The position numbers and the translations under genes are program-made. The notes under the pieces are model-generated. The model made no database searches. It saw only the letters and a list, made by a program, of their open reading frames with translations, and was not told the origin of the DNA. A stretch of 28,968 bases of DNA from assembly GCA_004802725.1 (NCBI GenBank), contig SGPM01000327.1:1215-30182 (forward strand), read 5' to 3'. Each line of letters starts with the position of its first letter. The stretch's first letter is position 1. Of the stretch, positions 1-10,912 are shown one piece after another. This stretch comes from Antrodiella citrinella (Eukaryota; Basidiomycota; Agaricomycetes; Polyporales; Steccherinaceae).

Positions 1-383
1 TNGAGNNTTTTGGTTTGATNAATGNCTAGGNCNTGNCTAGGGACATGCGCGGGTTTCCACTTGGGGTTCAAGTTGAAAACGTTGAAACCGAGNCGCTATA
101 ACCGTGGCGGCGGACCGCCCGGCGACGGTCTTTTGCATGCAACGACACCACCTTTGCTTCGANCCTTGCACTAGTGCANGTTCATATGACTTTTCAGNTT
201 CTTTTTACTTGCCAGACAATGTGGAACTTCGATCACCTGTTACATTCTATGACGAGAAGTCGAGGCGAAGCNGTCTCAGTCGGTCATGAGGTCGCACTTC
301 TCATTCCACTGGCACTCATCAATTCCAGCTCCTCCAGGATATAAGGACGCATATGCCTGACAACCTCCACGAAACTCACCGTG
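1..383. other. Low-quality left edge, no gene seen
   Basis: Contains many undetermined bases (N) and no reading frame I can support. It precedes the start codon of the beta-mannosidase and should hold its promoter, but no TATA element could be called with confidence. The N's continue thinly to about position 2000, which looks like the end of a draft contig. Confidence 0.6.
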
Positions 384-3300
384 ATGACTTTTTATGCTGC
401 GTCGCTTTTGCGAGNGTGGTTGGTCATTACTTTGCCTCTGCTCGTGCTCGCGGACGTTGTNAGCTTGTCTCAACTCCAATGGACTCTCAAGAACCAGAAT
501 GGAAGNATTGCCATCCCTGCTACCGTTCCCTCTCAAGTACACCTTGATCTACACCNCGCTGGAATTATCACGGAGCCTTTGCTGGGTATAAACGGTACGT
601 ACATTATCACATCCTTAGTTGGCGTTTGTCTGATCATCCCGAGCAGACTTTACACAACGTTGGGTTGTGAACGACAATTGGACATACACTGCTGATTTAA
701 GTCCTCTGACTCAGAATCTCACCTCCTCGCACAAGGCTTTACTCGTATTCTATGGTATAGATACCATCGCCAACGTTGTACNTCACTCTTTCCGCTCTCA
801 AGTTCTATCTTTACTTACTAGATGTATACGCTAGTCCGTCGCAGGCCATCCTGTTGCATGGGTAGACAACCAGTTCCGCCAATACGTCTATGATATCTCC
901 CAATTCGTGGCGTCACCTACTGCAGGGGACACNAATCTCACGGTCTCGCTTGAATCAGCGTATNTCTATGGTCTGAATGTGACGTCTCGNCCTGACGCTG
1001 AGATTTCTCCAACCGGAGATGTGAGTGCCGTTTTCNGGATGTTACGATGTTCCCGGGCCGTTCATTGACTAATCTTTTATAGTTCGAGTACAACGGAATC
1101 CGACAATTCATCCGCAAGACGCAGTCCGATTTCGGTTGGGATTGGGTAAGAACTATCAGTATCCTTCAGCACGCAAATGTTCACCAGATACCGCGCATAG
1201 GGACCTGCCTTTGTTCCGAGCGGTATTTTCAAGCCTGCTTACTTGGTCACTTTGTCAAGTGCTATTGGAACCAGTGAAACAACGATAGCCACCCATCCAC
1301 TCCTCGTCTCATTTGGCGACGATGCTAGTCTTTTCATCGAAGAATCCTCCGTGGAGATAGCGAAACTGGGACAGACTCCCATCGCAAGGCCGAACGAGGG
1401 AGCAGACTGGGTCGTCAACCTGACTCTCGCTCTGCGCTCTGCTGCCGATATCCGGTCGCCTTTCATTACGATCTCTATTCCTGAGCTGCATGTCACGTCG
1501 CCGCAGCTGAGCTTCAGTGATCTGTCAGCTAACGCTACAGAGCCTACATTCGTGAACGTCCATTTCACTATTCCGGACAAAGTACCTCAACGTTGGTTCC
1601 CGCATAACCTCGGAACTCCGCAGCTGTACAACATCACTACCACCATCCATCTGTCGAAGGAATCCAGCGTTAGCTTCGTGACGCGGTCTGGCTTCCGCAC
1701 GATCCAGCTTGTCCAGACACCGTACTCGACCGCGCAAGTTGCGAGTGGCATCACCGCCGGAGACCAGTGGCATTTTGAGATCAACGGCAAAGCCTTTTTC
1801 AGTTCCGGTACCAACATCATTGTATGTTTTTCACTGAGTTCCACCTATGTGCTCTACTAATACATCCGCAGCCGTTTGATCCGTTCTATGCCAGGGTGAC
1901 CTCTGAGCAGGTCAGATGGATACTCGAGAGTGCTGTCTTGAGTGGCCAGAACATGGTACGTCGCATCACGAACCGTCAGATGCCGCTTTATTCACCNACA
2001 ATCAACATCAGCTGCGGGTATGGGGCGGAGGCATCTACCAGCCTTCCGACGAGCTCACCGGTGGATACGACTTTTACTCTGCCTGCGACGAGCTGGGCCT
2101 GCTGGCGTGGTCTGAGCTCATTTTCTCTGACGCTCTGTACCCTATCAATGACTTCCTGCTCCAGACCATTGAGCCCGAAGTGCGGCAGAACGTGAGGCGT
2201 ATCAACAAACATCCGAGTAATGCGCAGTGGGCTGGAGGAAACGAGATTGAAGGTATCGTCATCACGACGAATCAAACATTGGCCAATGGGACGCACTATT
2301 TGGACGAGGTATGTTTCTACAATGCCCTCTTGTGGGATTCTACAATTGACGTGGACACATCAGTTCGTTACTCTGTTCCAAGATTTCTTGTATGATATCG
2401 TATCGGAGGAGACGCATTCCGTGAGTTTTCACCCAGTCGTCCCACTTCATAACGTGCTAAAGTTCCTGTAGGTTACGTACACCGATTGCTCTACCACCAA
2501 TGGCGTTCTTAGTCTGGATCCATATGTGATCAGGTTTGACAACAAGACACCTGGTGAGATCTATGGCAATGGCGGTACGTGCAATGTGAAATTATTGTGA
2601 GCAGGGAAGGATCTCATGTTTCTCCAGAACGATACAACTACGATGCGACCCAAGCGTTTAATTACAGCACGTATCCTGTATCCAGATTTGTAAACGAGTT
2701 TGGGTGGGTTTCGTAGTGACCTTTTTTGGTTCAGCAAACTGAGAGGTCATCCCTAGATTCCATTCCATGCCATCATTTTTCAGCTGGGAAGAAGTCCTCC
2801 AATCGCCCTCTGACTTCAACTTCAACTCGACGGTCGTTGCTTCGAGGGACCATCACCCTCCGGCAGGCAACCTATCGTTCCCAAATCCCAACGCCCCGCA
2901 GGGTCAATTTCAAATGACCTCAGCCGTCTCTCTCTGGCTCCCCATGCCACCTCTGGACAACATTTCCGGCAGTACTACATCTCTCTCCCTACAAACGGCC
3001 GAGCAGAACAAGACATTTGCGCAATGGTGCTACAGCACGCAAGTATTCCAGTCTATGAACATGGTCTCCGAGATCGCGTGGTACCGCCGCGGCGCTGGCT
3101 TGGGCGAGAACAACCTCGGAGCACTGGTGTGGCAGCTGAACGACATCTGGCAGGGTGTCAGCTGGAGCAGCATCGAGTATTCCGGGCGTTGGAAAGTGCT
3201 GAATTATGGGATGGCGGATATCTTTAGCCCGATTGCAGTGTTCCCGTTCTGGACGCCAGGGAATGATACACTAGAGGTGAGAGCGTTGAGCGATCGATGG

Positions 3301-3944
3301 GAGACCGTTGAGGCGAGTTTGGAGATGAATTGGTTTGATTGGAGTGGGAGGTCGTTGGGAAGGGAGACGCAGAGCGTGTCTATTCCGACATTGAATAGCA
3401 CGGTGGTGGTGAAGAAGACGGGATTGAACAATATTCTGCCTAAGGGAAGCAAAGCCGAAGATGTATTCATGCAGCTCCGGGCTACAGGCAAGGTCAATGG
3501 GAAGACGACCGTCAGTGAACAATACGTGTGTCCCATTCCCTTGCAAATATTGCGAACAGTATACTGACCCTCCTTCTCAAGTTCACCCCGGTCTCCCTGG
3601 CAGACGCGAAACTGGTCGCCCCACAGGTGTCGCTCACGCACAAATTTGGATTGACGTTCACCGTCTCTGCTCGTAAAGGTGTCGCGGCATGGACGTGGCT
3701 TGATCATCCTGCTGGGACTATTGGCTATTTCCTCGACACGTCGACTGGGTTGCCCAGCAATGGATTTTTCCTCATCCCGGGAGAGGACCGAACTTGTGCG
3801 TTCATTCCGTTGTTTTCGTCAATGTGTTTGTTCGCTCATATCGCTGATTCTCTAGTGCAATTCGTGCCCAACTCTGCGCTATCGAGCGTGGCACCCAACC
3901 CTTCGGATTTCGTGGTGAGATCGGTTTGGGACAACAGCAACTGA
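384..3944 (+). CDS. Beta-mannosidase, glycoside hydrolase family 2 (secreted)
   Basis: Predicted to release terminal beta-D-mannose from the non-reducing ends of manno-oligosaccharides outside the cell. I read 13 exons: 384-594, 647-777, 845-1020, 1083-1145, 1201-1821, 1872-1955, 2012-2308, 2364-2420, 2472-2574, 2628-2703, 2757-3525, 3582-3795, 3856-3944. These give about 963 residues, close to the ~930 of Aspergillus MndA. The N-terminus is a hydrophobic signal peptide. Family landmarks visible are ATVPSQVHLDLH near residue 60, DNQFRQYVYD, FGWDWGPAFVPSGI, the acid/base Glu in GGNEIEG (near 505) and the nucleophile Glu in VNEFGFHSMPS (near 605). All junctions except exon 2/3 keep frame. That junction is one base out and lies next to an N, so a sequence error is likely. 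The start is the only ATG that puts the signal peptide first. Confidence 0.93.
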
Positions 3945-4215
3945 ACTCTTCTCTACCTGTGAGGGTCGTGTATTTGTATATCTGTAGAGTTGATGAACTG
4001 TGGCGAAATTTGAAAGTCTTGGCGGAGGGGAACACGTATCTGCAGCGTATCTGCTTTTGGCAACGCAGTTTACATAAACGGAGGCGTAATTGCCAGTGAC
4101 CTGAACGAAACATAATCATAACGGACGACGACAGCAGAGAGGGATGCTCAGTGTTTGATCCATTGCTCTCGACCTTCCTTGATTTCCATATCCTAATTTC
4201 AGCTAGACTGTAACT

Positions 4216-5463
4216 ATGGCAGTGCTCTCGACCGTCATTACAAGACACCCTCGCTATAGCATCGCAGGCATCTTCTTGCTCGTGCTCGTCACAATCTTCC
4301 TCATTCCACATAGTTATGACTACACAGATGCAGCGGTGTATTTCCGGACGCGGATGTCGTCCAGCTCGTTAGCGAATATACTGGCTCTGCAAGAGGACTA
4401 CTACAAGTTCCATTTGGAGAGACGGGAAGCGTTGGTGCAGAGGTATGGGCCGACCGCTGAGGAGGTTGAGTCGTACGTACCTGCCCGTCTTTTCTCTTGA
4501 CATCTCTTTGGAGCTGAGGGTAGGATGTGTTATGCTATCGCAGGTTCCCTCCAGGCCAGCAATACTACACCCTTTGTAAGTCAATCTACAACTCGTTGCC
4601 ATGCGTGATCGCTGATGTTGTGCTACATGGAATAGGGGACTTCTTTATTCCTGCGTTTCAATGTCCGCATCGTGTGGAACGGATAGGAAACCTTGGAGAT
4701 GGTGGCAAGTGGGTGTGTGGCTTGGACAGAGTAGCGAAGCAGAAGGAATGTGTGATTTACTCCTTCGGTGAGTATACTCCTTCGTAATGTGCATTTCGAT
4801 TGCTCATTATATCCTGGCACAATCAGGGCTCAATGGCGAGGTGTCATTTGAGGCTGAGCTTCTTCAACTCGCACCGGGATGCCAACTATGGGGCTACGAC
4901 TACAGTGTGCAGTCCATTGGGCCCCAGATCGAGCTGGCCGTCGATCAGCACAACGTCTCCCTCTCCAGTCGAGCCCACTTCCAAGCGTACGCCCTCGGAG
5001 GGAAAGACACACACAACACCGAACCGCCGATGTACACCCTCAAGACCCTTCTCGAGAGCAACGGCCACAAATTTATCGATATCCTGAAGATCGACATTGA
5101 GAGCTGGGAGTTCGAGAGCTTGGAGAGCTTCGTGGCGGATTATCTGCAACCTGGAGCGGTGCTACCCGTTGGACAGATGCAGCTCGAGATCCATGCGACA
5201 GAGGGCAGTGGATATGGAGGTTTTGCGAAGTTCAAGACGTGGTGGGAGAAGTTAGAGACAGCGGGGTTGAGACCGTTCTGGACGGAGCCCAATTTGGTTT
5301 ACCTGAACATAATTCGGAATGTCAGGCCAGATCTTGCAGAGGTGAGTTATGCGCGACGTCTTAGCTTCGTTTTTTGTGTAACCCATGTTATTCCCTGCAG
5401 TACTCATTCATCAACATCCGAGGCGAGCACGCCCTTGTCTCAGACAAGTGGCTCTCCAAATAG
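4216..5463 (+). CDS. Membrane-anchored methyltransferase-domain protein (Methyltransf_22/METTL24-like)
   Basis: Five exons (4216-4472, 4544-4575, 4636-4767, 4827-5341, 5401-5463) splice to 332 residues with every junction in phase. Residues ~17-32 form one hydrophobic segment after a short basic N-terminus, so this is probably a type II membrane protein with its domain in the lumen or outside. The motif GDGGKWVCG (residues 117-125) is the hallmark of the Methyltransf_22 family. FGLNGEVSFE fits the SAM-binding loop, and LKIDIESWEFESL (near 227-239) is the usual acidic motif of FkbM-like methyltransferases. The substrate is unknown; nothing in the neighbourhood indicates one. The beta-mannosidase ends 271 bases upstream on the same strand, but fungal genes this far apart are not assumed to be co-transcribed. 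Confidence 0.85.
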
Positions 5464-5932
5464 TTAATGCACCCTCATTGTACAATATAATACGGCTTCA
5501 AGTTGCATGGTGCACATCTTCATCACAATGGAAACGCGTCCATGAACGTGGCTCCGAGCGAGTTCACTCATCTCCTGACTCGCTAACTGCCTCCTTGCCA
5601 GCTGTTCCAAATTTATACTGGGCGCCTGACCTGTCAGGTCGTCGGTGAACCGTGATTTGAAATTTCAACCATTGCCACCACTATCTGAGCGTGCTCGTTG
5701 TCCACCTAGTATCGCGGTTGTTACGTGGTCGTCGTCTTTCACGATGCCGACGCTCACTGTCCTTCGTTCGCGCTCGTACCTGCCGCGTCGGAGCAGCTAT
5801 TGCAGAATATCATCGATGATCACGAGCCACCCTCCGCCGGCACTCCGCAAGCCACTATATAAGCAGTCCTCCTTCGCTCCCCTTTCTTGTCCTTGCTACT
5901 ACTCAACTACAGCAACCACGAAATCAGCCAAC
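5464..5932. other. Intergenic, promoter region of glyoxalase I
   Basis: No coding frame is supported here. It holds the 3' end of the methyltransferase-domain transcript and the promoter of the glyoxalase gene, including a TATA box listed separately. A short open frame from 5645 overlaps the promoter and the glyoxalase start in another frame; I treat it as chance. Confidence 0.6.
5856..5862 (+). promoter_or_regulatory. TATA box of the glyoxalase I gene
   Basis: TATATAA lies 70 bases before the ATG at 5933. A TSS about 30 bases downstream would leave a 5' UTR of roughly 40 bases, which is normal for fungi. Confidence 0.7.
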
Positions 5933-6782
5933 ATGTCTACTCGTCCCGTTGAGACCCATGGTTATCGCGTACGTTATCTCTCTGGTGTTGAACTTGCATT
6001 CTGAGGGGCTGATTATGATCCCATAGATGAACCACACCATGCTTAGGATCAAGGATCCTAAGCCGTCCCTTCACTTCTACCAGGAAGTACGTCGACTTTC
6101 AACATCTTGATACGGTTCGTGCTCAACTCCCTGTTATCAGGTTCTCGGCATGGACCTCATCGCAAGTACGTGATAGGCATACGGTATTGTCTGGCTCGTC
6201 CATCTCACCCATGGTCTCCCAGCGTCCAATAACTCCGACTTCACCCTCTATTTCCTTGCCTACGACCACACCAACGGAAAGGCTACCCAGGAAGAGAAGC
6301 AAGGGCAGCGGTTCTTGCGCGAAGGTGAGACGGAGCCCCGGATGATCATTTTGCCCCTCCCGGTTTGTGCCCCTATGGTCACAGGGGCGCGTTTTTGTGG
6401 CGGCATGCATCATCCTCCGAACGCTCTTGGAGCTAATTCTGGACGTTGTGTCATCCAGGTATCGTCGAGTTGACCCATAACCACGGTACGGAGAGCGATG
6501 CGAGCTTCATTGGGTATCATAACGGCAACAAGGATCCTCGTGGTTTCGGACATATCGCCATCACTGTTCCCGACGTCCAGGCCGCCTGCGATAGGTTCGA
6601 GAAGTTGGGTGTGCAGTTCCAGAAGAAATTGACTGACGGGAGGATGAGGCACATTGCGTTCATTTTGGACCCTGATGGGTACGTGGTGTTGTTGTTGCTG
6701 CTGTGGGAGGTTGCTCACGCGCAGATACCTTTTTAGTTACTGGGTCGAGGTCCTCCCCAACGGCTTCAACTCTGATCCTTGA
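5933..6782 (+). CDS. GLO1: Glyoxalase I (lactoylglutathione lyase)
   Basis: Converts the hemithioacetal of methylglyoxal and glutathione to S-D-lactoylglutathione in the cytosol. Six exons (5933-5968, 6027-6086, 6141-6165, 6223-6324, 6459-6678, 6737-6782) give 162 residues, the single-domain length. The vicinal-oxygen-chelate fold is clear. [10 protein letters not shown] opens the first half, with its His at the first metal position as in yeast. [12 protein letters not shown] carries a Glu ligand, [11 protein letters not shown] a His ligand and DGYWVEVLP the last Glu, so all four metal positions are filled. Introns are 54-58 bases except the fourth at 134. The gene ends convergently with the peroxiredoxin-like gene, 356 bases away. 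The ATG at 5933 has a TATA box at a suitable distance. Confidence 0.96.
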
Positions 6783-7138
6783 AGTACTTGAACGAAGTTG
6801 GAGTTATGTATGAAGACGGACGCTGAAGTGAAATTCGCGTAGCAGATGTTGGAATGAGATGAATGTGCTATTATCACCTTAAGATTCTAAGTCGTCTGTG
6901 AACACGATCTCCCGTGTTATCGCTTGAGCAACGGTCTACTGACCTTTGAGGACAACAATTTGGATATCATTGGGTATGGGTACACTGACTAGACGAGTCA
7001 GCCTGCTGAGGAGTCCTAACGGATGAGGTACCGAAGACGGGTATAGACTATTCACTGCGCGCTGAATGAACACTGGTAGAACGTGAGCTTCCAATACCTT
7101 CCTACGTTCCCATAAATACAAGGTATATCAACTCAAGC
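6783..7138. other. Intergenic region between convergent 3' ends
   Basis: Holds the 3' ends of glyoxalase I (+) and of the peroxiredoxin-like gene (-). No coding frame or structured element is supported. Confidence 0.6.
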
Positions 7139-8147
7139 TCAAGGGTACTCCACGCCAGCCTCACGCATGAGATCGGCTACTTCGGTGTCTAAAAAGGATG
7201 AGTCTAGTCAATGAACACTGACAAGAGGATGGAAAACATACGATCTTCGGTATGCTTCATGCGTGCGGCGAATGTACACTGTCCATCTGAAGAATAGAAG
7301 TCAGCAGAGAGTCATAGAATACTCATGAGGTTCACCTTTCCCGAGAATGAACTCTCCGCCAAGCTGCGAAATACTTCCTTGTTTTCCGACATGTTGAGGG
7401 TGCTGCAAACCTGCCTAGAGTTTGCAAAGACAGATGTTTGAGCTGGTCAACATCCTCGCTCTCACAGAAAAAGAATTGAAGAGACGTGCCCAGATACTGC
7501 CGACCGCGTTGTAAAAGTAGGATGTCGGGGCGTAGCTCTTCTTTTGTTCGCCCTTGGGCGTCGATTCGAGACTCGAGATCGTGCCGAAGAGGTTGAAGAG
7601 ACCACGCGTAGGATCAGCATATATCGGACCTTTGAAGCCACTACGTTCTGTAATGAAGTTGTCAGCGTATGAAGCAAACCGAGACTTCGAGTACGCACCA
7701 ACGTATGCTTTAATCGGCTGCCATGTGCCGCACCCGATGATGATGAGTTTCTTGTTGGCCTTCTCTAATGCTTCCGGTCGTACTGTCGCTAGAGTCGTGA
7801 CATATGCCTGTGAAAGATAGCATTGAATAAATGACCGAGTGCTGCGGAAGACGGCGATACCTGACAGGTCTAGATACGAAGATACTCATGGTGAAAACAT
7901 TGTTCCGGATCGAGCATCAGAAGATAGCTTACACCGCAGAAGAAATGCCCTGCACAGAATATAGAGTCAGAACGCACTGAGTCGTCGATGTCATGATCGT
8001 AATGGTGACGATGGTACTCAACGGATGAGAACCACGATAACCTCGTTATCTTGAATAAGACTGCCGAAGGTCAATGGCTTGCCATCAGAGTCGAGTACGT
8101 TTAGCTTAGACGCTTCTTCGATAGTTTTCGCATCCGGGAGCGACATG
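7139..8147 (-). CDS. Peroxiredoxin-like protein, AhpC/TSA antioxidant family (AAED1/PRXL2-like)
   Basis: Probable thioredoxin-fold antioxidant protein of the AhpC-TSA_2 family. Eight exons on the minus strand: 8023-8147, 7935-7951, 7861-7869, 7699-7807, 7466-7647, 7336-7414, 7242-7286, 7139-7188. Introns are 49-71 bases. The product is about 204 residues. The thioredoxin-like motif RHFFCGTCQAYV (Cys46-Gly-Thr-Cys49) is assembled from a 17-nt exon and a 9-nt exon that adds Thr-Cys-Gln, so the second cysteine depends on the microexon. Later family motifs are LIIIGCGTW, IYADPTRGLFNLFG, GKQGSISQLGGEF and KHTEDHTEVADLM. In exon 1 the frame breaks at the four T's at 8100-8103: removing one base restores a continuous reading, so a sequencing indel or a real frameshift is present. 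It shares a 279-bp divergent promoter with the Kelch/MYND gene. Confidence 0.86.
7861..7869 (-). other. 9-nt microexon of the peroxiredoxin-like gene
   Basis: Flanked by a CTAG acceptor and a GTATCG donor, leaving introns of 65 and 53 bases. It is in phase and encodes Thr-Cys-Gln, which completes the CxxC motif. Without it the frame continues but the second cysteine is lost. Confidence 0.75.
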
Positions 8148-8426
8148 GTAACGGTTGCCGTCTGCAGCGACCGCCACCGACGATGGGAACGCATTGTGTT
8201 TGCGGTTGTTGTGCAAAAGCTTCGTGAAGGCTACTGTTTGCGAGCATAGCCAATGAACTTGCGTCGCTTAATTAATTTAGATTGCGTCGTCAATGGGACA
8301 TTCAAATCGCCCAAGCTTTTTGAACGCGTCTGTGTTTTTCGCCATACCGTGACCTACCTCTTTGCCGAACTTGAACTGGTACTGAGTATTGAGAACTCTT
8401 TCAATAGTCATCCCTACACGATAGCC

Positions 8427-10912
8427 ATGGCCTCCTCAGCAGAACAAGAAATGATGATGAACACCATGCAGGCAGTTTTGGGGACTCAGGCTTCTATAAC
8501 GAAGGCCCCGTCTGGGGTGATCATGGGTATGCCAGAAGGGATGGGAGGCCAAAACTCATGTAGGTGCATCGAGAAGACTCATCTACGCTACTATGGCTTA
8601 TTATTTGGTTGAACAGCAGCGATGGACATTATACTCGTGCAAGCTACTCAACTACGGCAGGAAGCTCGTAAACTTCTAGATGCCAAGCGATACCCGGCGG
8701 CTATCGAGAAGTATAAAGAAGCTCTGAAACCTCTTTTGCCTTTGCGAAGCTCAAACAGCGTGTTCCTGCCGTTATTCTTACCCTCGTCGGAGAAGAACGC
8801 CGCCCCTGGGAGGTATATTGATCTTAACTACTGGCGTCGATTCTTCCTTATGGGATGCTGCAATGAGATCGCTCAATGCTATCTCAAACTCAATGACGAG
8901 ATCGAGGTTTGCATCACCGTCTTCTTGGCGTATCGATTGTCTGATTTTCCATGTCAAGGCTTTGACTTGGCTTGAAGAGAGCGACGTGTTAGCCGTGGCG
9001 TGTACGACACCTCAGAAAACCCCCCTGCTTGGTACGTCGCGTTCCATGCAATATTTTCTAATATTGACTCGTACAAACTTTTCAGACTGGATAGGGATCA
9101 GTGTCGCGTCCCAGGACTTCTACCTGCAGCGTATCACAACGCTCGACACTTGGGGCAACATCTTCCTCTCCCTGGGCAACACTGGATCTGCACTCGCACG
9201 CAAATGGGCATCTCACACCACCACCGTCAGTCTGCCTCCCCAAGTTGACGAAAAATCTCTGAAAAAGATGGTCAACGCGGACGAGACGCGCAGACTTTCG
9301 GCGTTGAAGCATCCTGATGCGGCGTTGTCACCGAAGCTGGAGCTGAAAAACAAAGATCTGCAGATTATGGGTTCTTGGAAAAAGGTGGAGATTCCGAAGG
9401 CTGTCGCCATTGAACCTCGGATGGGATTTTGTAGTTTTGTTTGGAAAAGTACGTCCATTTCTCTCACAATTTTGTCGCACCCAATAACGTCGACAGGCCG
9501 GTTCTATGTGTTTGGCGGAGAGAAATCTCTGGATGGACCCCATTTCCGCGACCTACGCTATCTTGACCTCACCAACACTAACGCTGGATGGCACTCTCTT
9601 ACTCCATATCCTATCAGTGAACAAACCACTGGCAAGGCCACAGGATGGAAGATGCGCGTGCATGAAGGCAAAAAACGTGCCTATCTGTTCAACAGCCGTC
9701 TTCAGCTGGATTTTTTTGACCTAGAAAATGAACAGTGGGATTCTGTGTCAACGCAATGGTCTGGCGACGCTCAGCTGCAGTCCTGGCCGTACCGGTTGTT
9801 GGTCGACTTCTCCATGGACCTTTTAGACGACAAGATCTACATCTTTGCGGGGTCACATGCGAAATGTATGCTGGGATGCAATCTGTTCGTGGCACTGGAT
9901 CTGAAGACACTCAGATGGCGACGTCTTTCCGGATATTCTGGGACACGAGAACATTCTCTCACGGCGGATTGGACGTGTCCGGGACCCAGGAGGCATCCTG
10001 TCACATGGAATGATCCTGCACAAAAGAAGATCTTCGTCATGTTTGGCGAAGCAGACCGTGTTACTGCTCAAATGAACAGTGAACCGCACGGGGCAAGAAC
10101 GTGTCTTGGATACGGAGACCTGTGGAGCTGGGACGTGAAAGAGGACAAATGGAGGAAAGACAGGTTCCATGGTAATTCGCCATGCGCGAGGTCAGAGGTG
10201 TCTTGTACATACGTGAGTAGAGGTTTTTTTGCCGGTCTTCCGTTCAATACATGTTTTAATTCTATGTTCCGCTTTGACTCTGTAGAACAGTAAGCTCAAC
10301 AAGACGATCGTCTTTGGCGGATACAGTCCCACCATACCCTGCGTTGCTCCCGAGAACAATGAATACTTCTCCTACTCCTACTACGCTGACACTTTCACGT
10401 ACAAACCTGGCAAGAACGACTCCTCACTCGGCATCTGGAAGCAAGTCCTCACCCGTGGCTTCCCGACCTATCGGGCACAGTCGCATCTCGTCTCCGACCC
10501 CGCCACCGGTAAAGTCTTCCTCTTCGGCGGATACACCAACTCGCAGTTCGTGCGGGACAAGAAGAACGCGATCGCAAGGAGCTTTGCGGATGTGTGGTGG
10601 TTGAGGATGGATGTGAGTGATTTAGAGGGAGGGACAAAATCGAATGCTGGGTACTTTGAGGGCGTGGATCTAGAGGAGGAGGCGAGGACTGCGAAGGCTG
10701 GGCCGTGGCAGAGGTGCTTCAATTGTGGATCGGCGGGGCCCTGGAAGAAGTGTGGAGGTACGTATTCTGTCACTCCATTTTCGTTCTAGGTTATTGACTC
10801 GCAGGTGATAGGTTCTTGTCGTGGGAAAGCTTTCTTTTGCGATTCATCGTGTCTCAAGGAAGGTTGGAAAGAGCACAAAACAAGACACGGCTGTGCAACT
10901 CATAAGAAGTGA
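8427..10912 (+). CDS. TPR-like / Kelch-repeat / MYND zinc-finger protein
   Basis: Seven exons (8427-8559, 8617-8906, 8959-9031, 9086-9448, 9497-10212, 10286-10757, 10812-10912) splice in phase to 715 residues. The N-terminal part has a TPR-like helix pair (QEARKLLDAKRYPAAIEKYKEAL, near residues 52-74). The middle (about 285-640) has Kelch-type blades: FYVFGGEKS, KIYIFAGSHA, KIFVMFGEAD, TIVFGGYSP and VFLFGGYTN. The C-terminus (about 669-710) is a MYND finger starting CFNCGSAGPWKKCG and ending EHKTRHGC. MYND fingers mediate protein-protein contacts, so an adaptor role is likely; no catalytic domain is visible. The last exon is short: reading through its intron gives a false end without the finger. 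Divergent from the peroxiredoxin-like gene. Confidence 0.88.

Noticed and set aside
5645..6004. 119-codon plus-strand ORF over the glyoxalase promoter
   Set aside because: It covers the TATA box and runs into the first glyoxalase exon and intron in another frame; chance.
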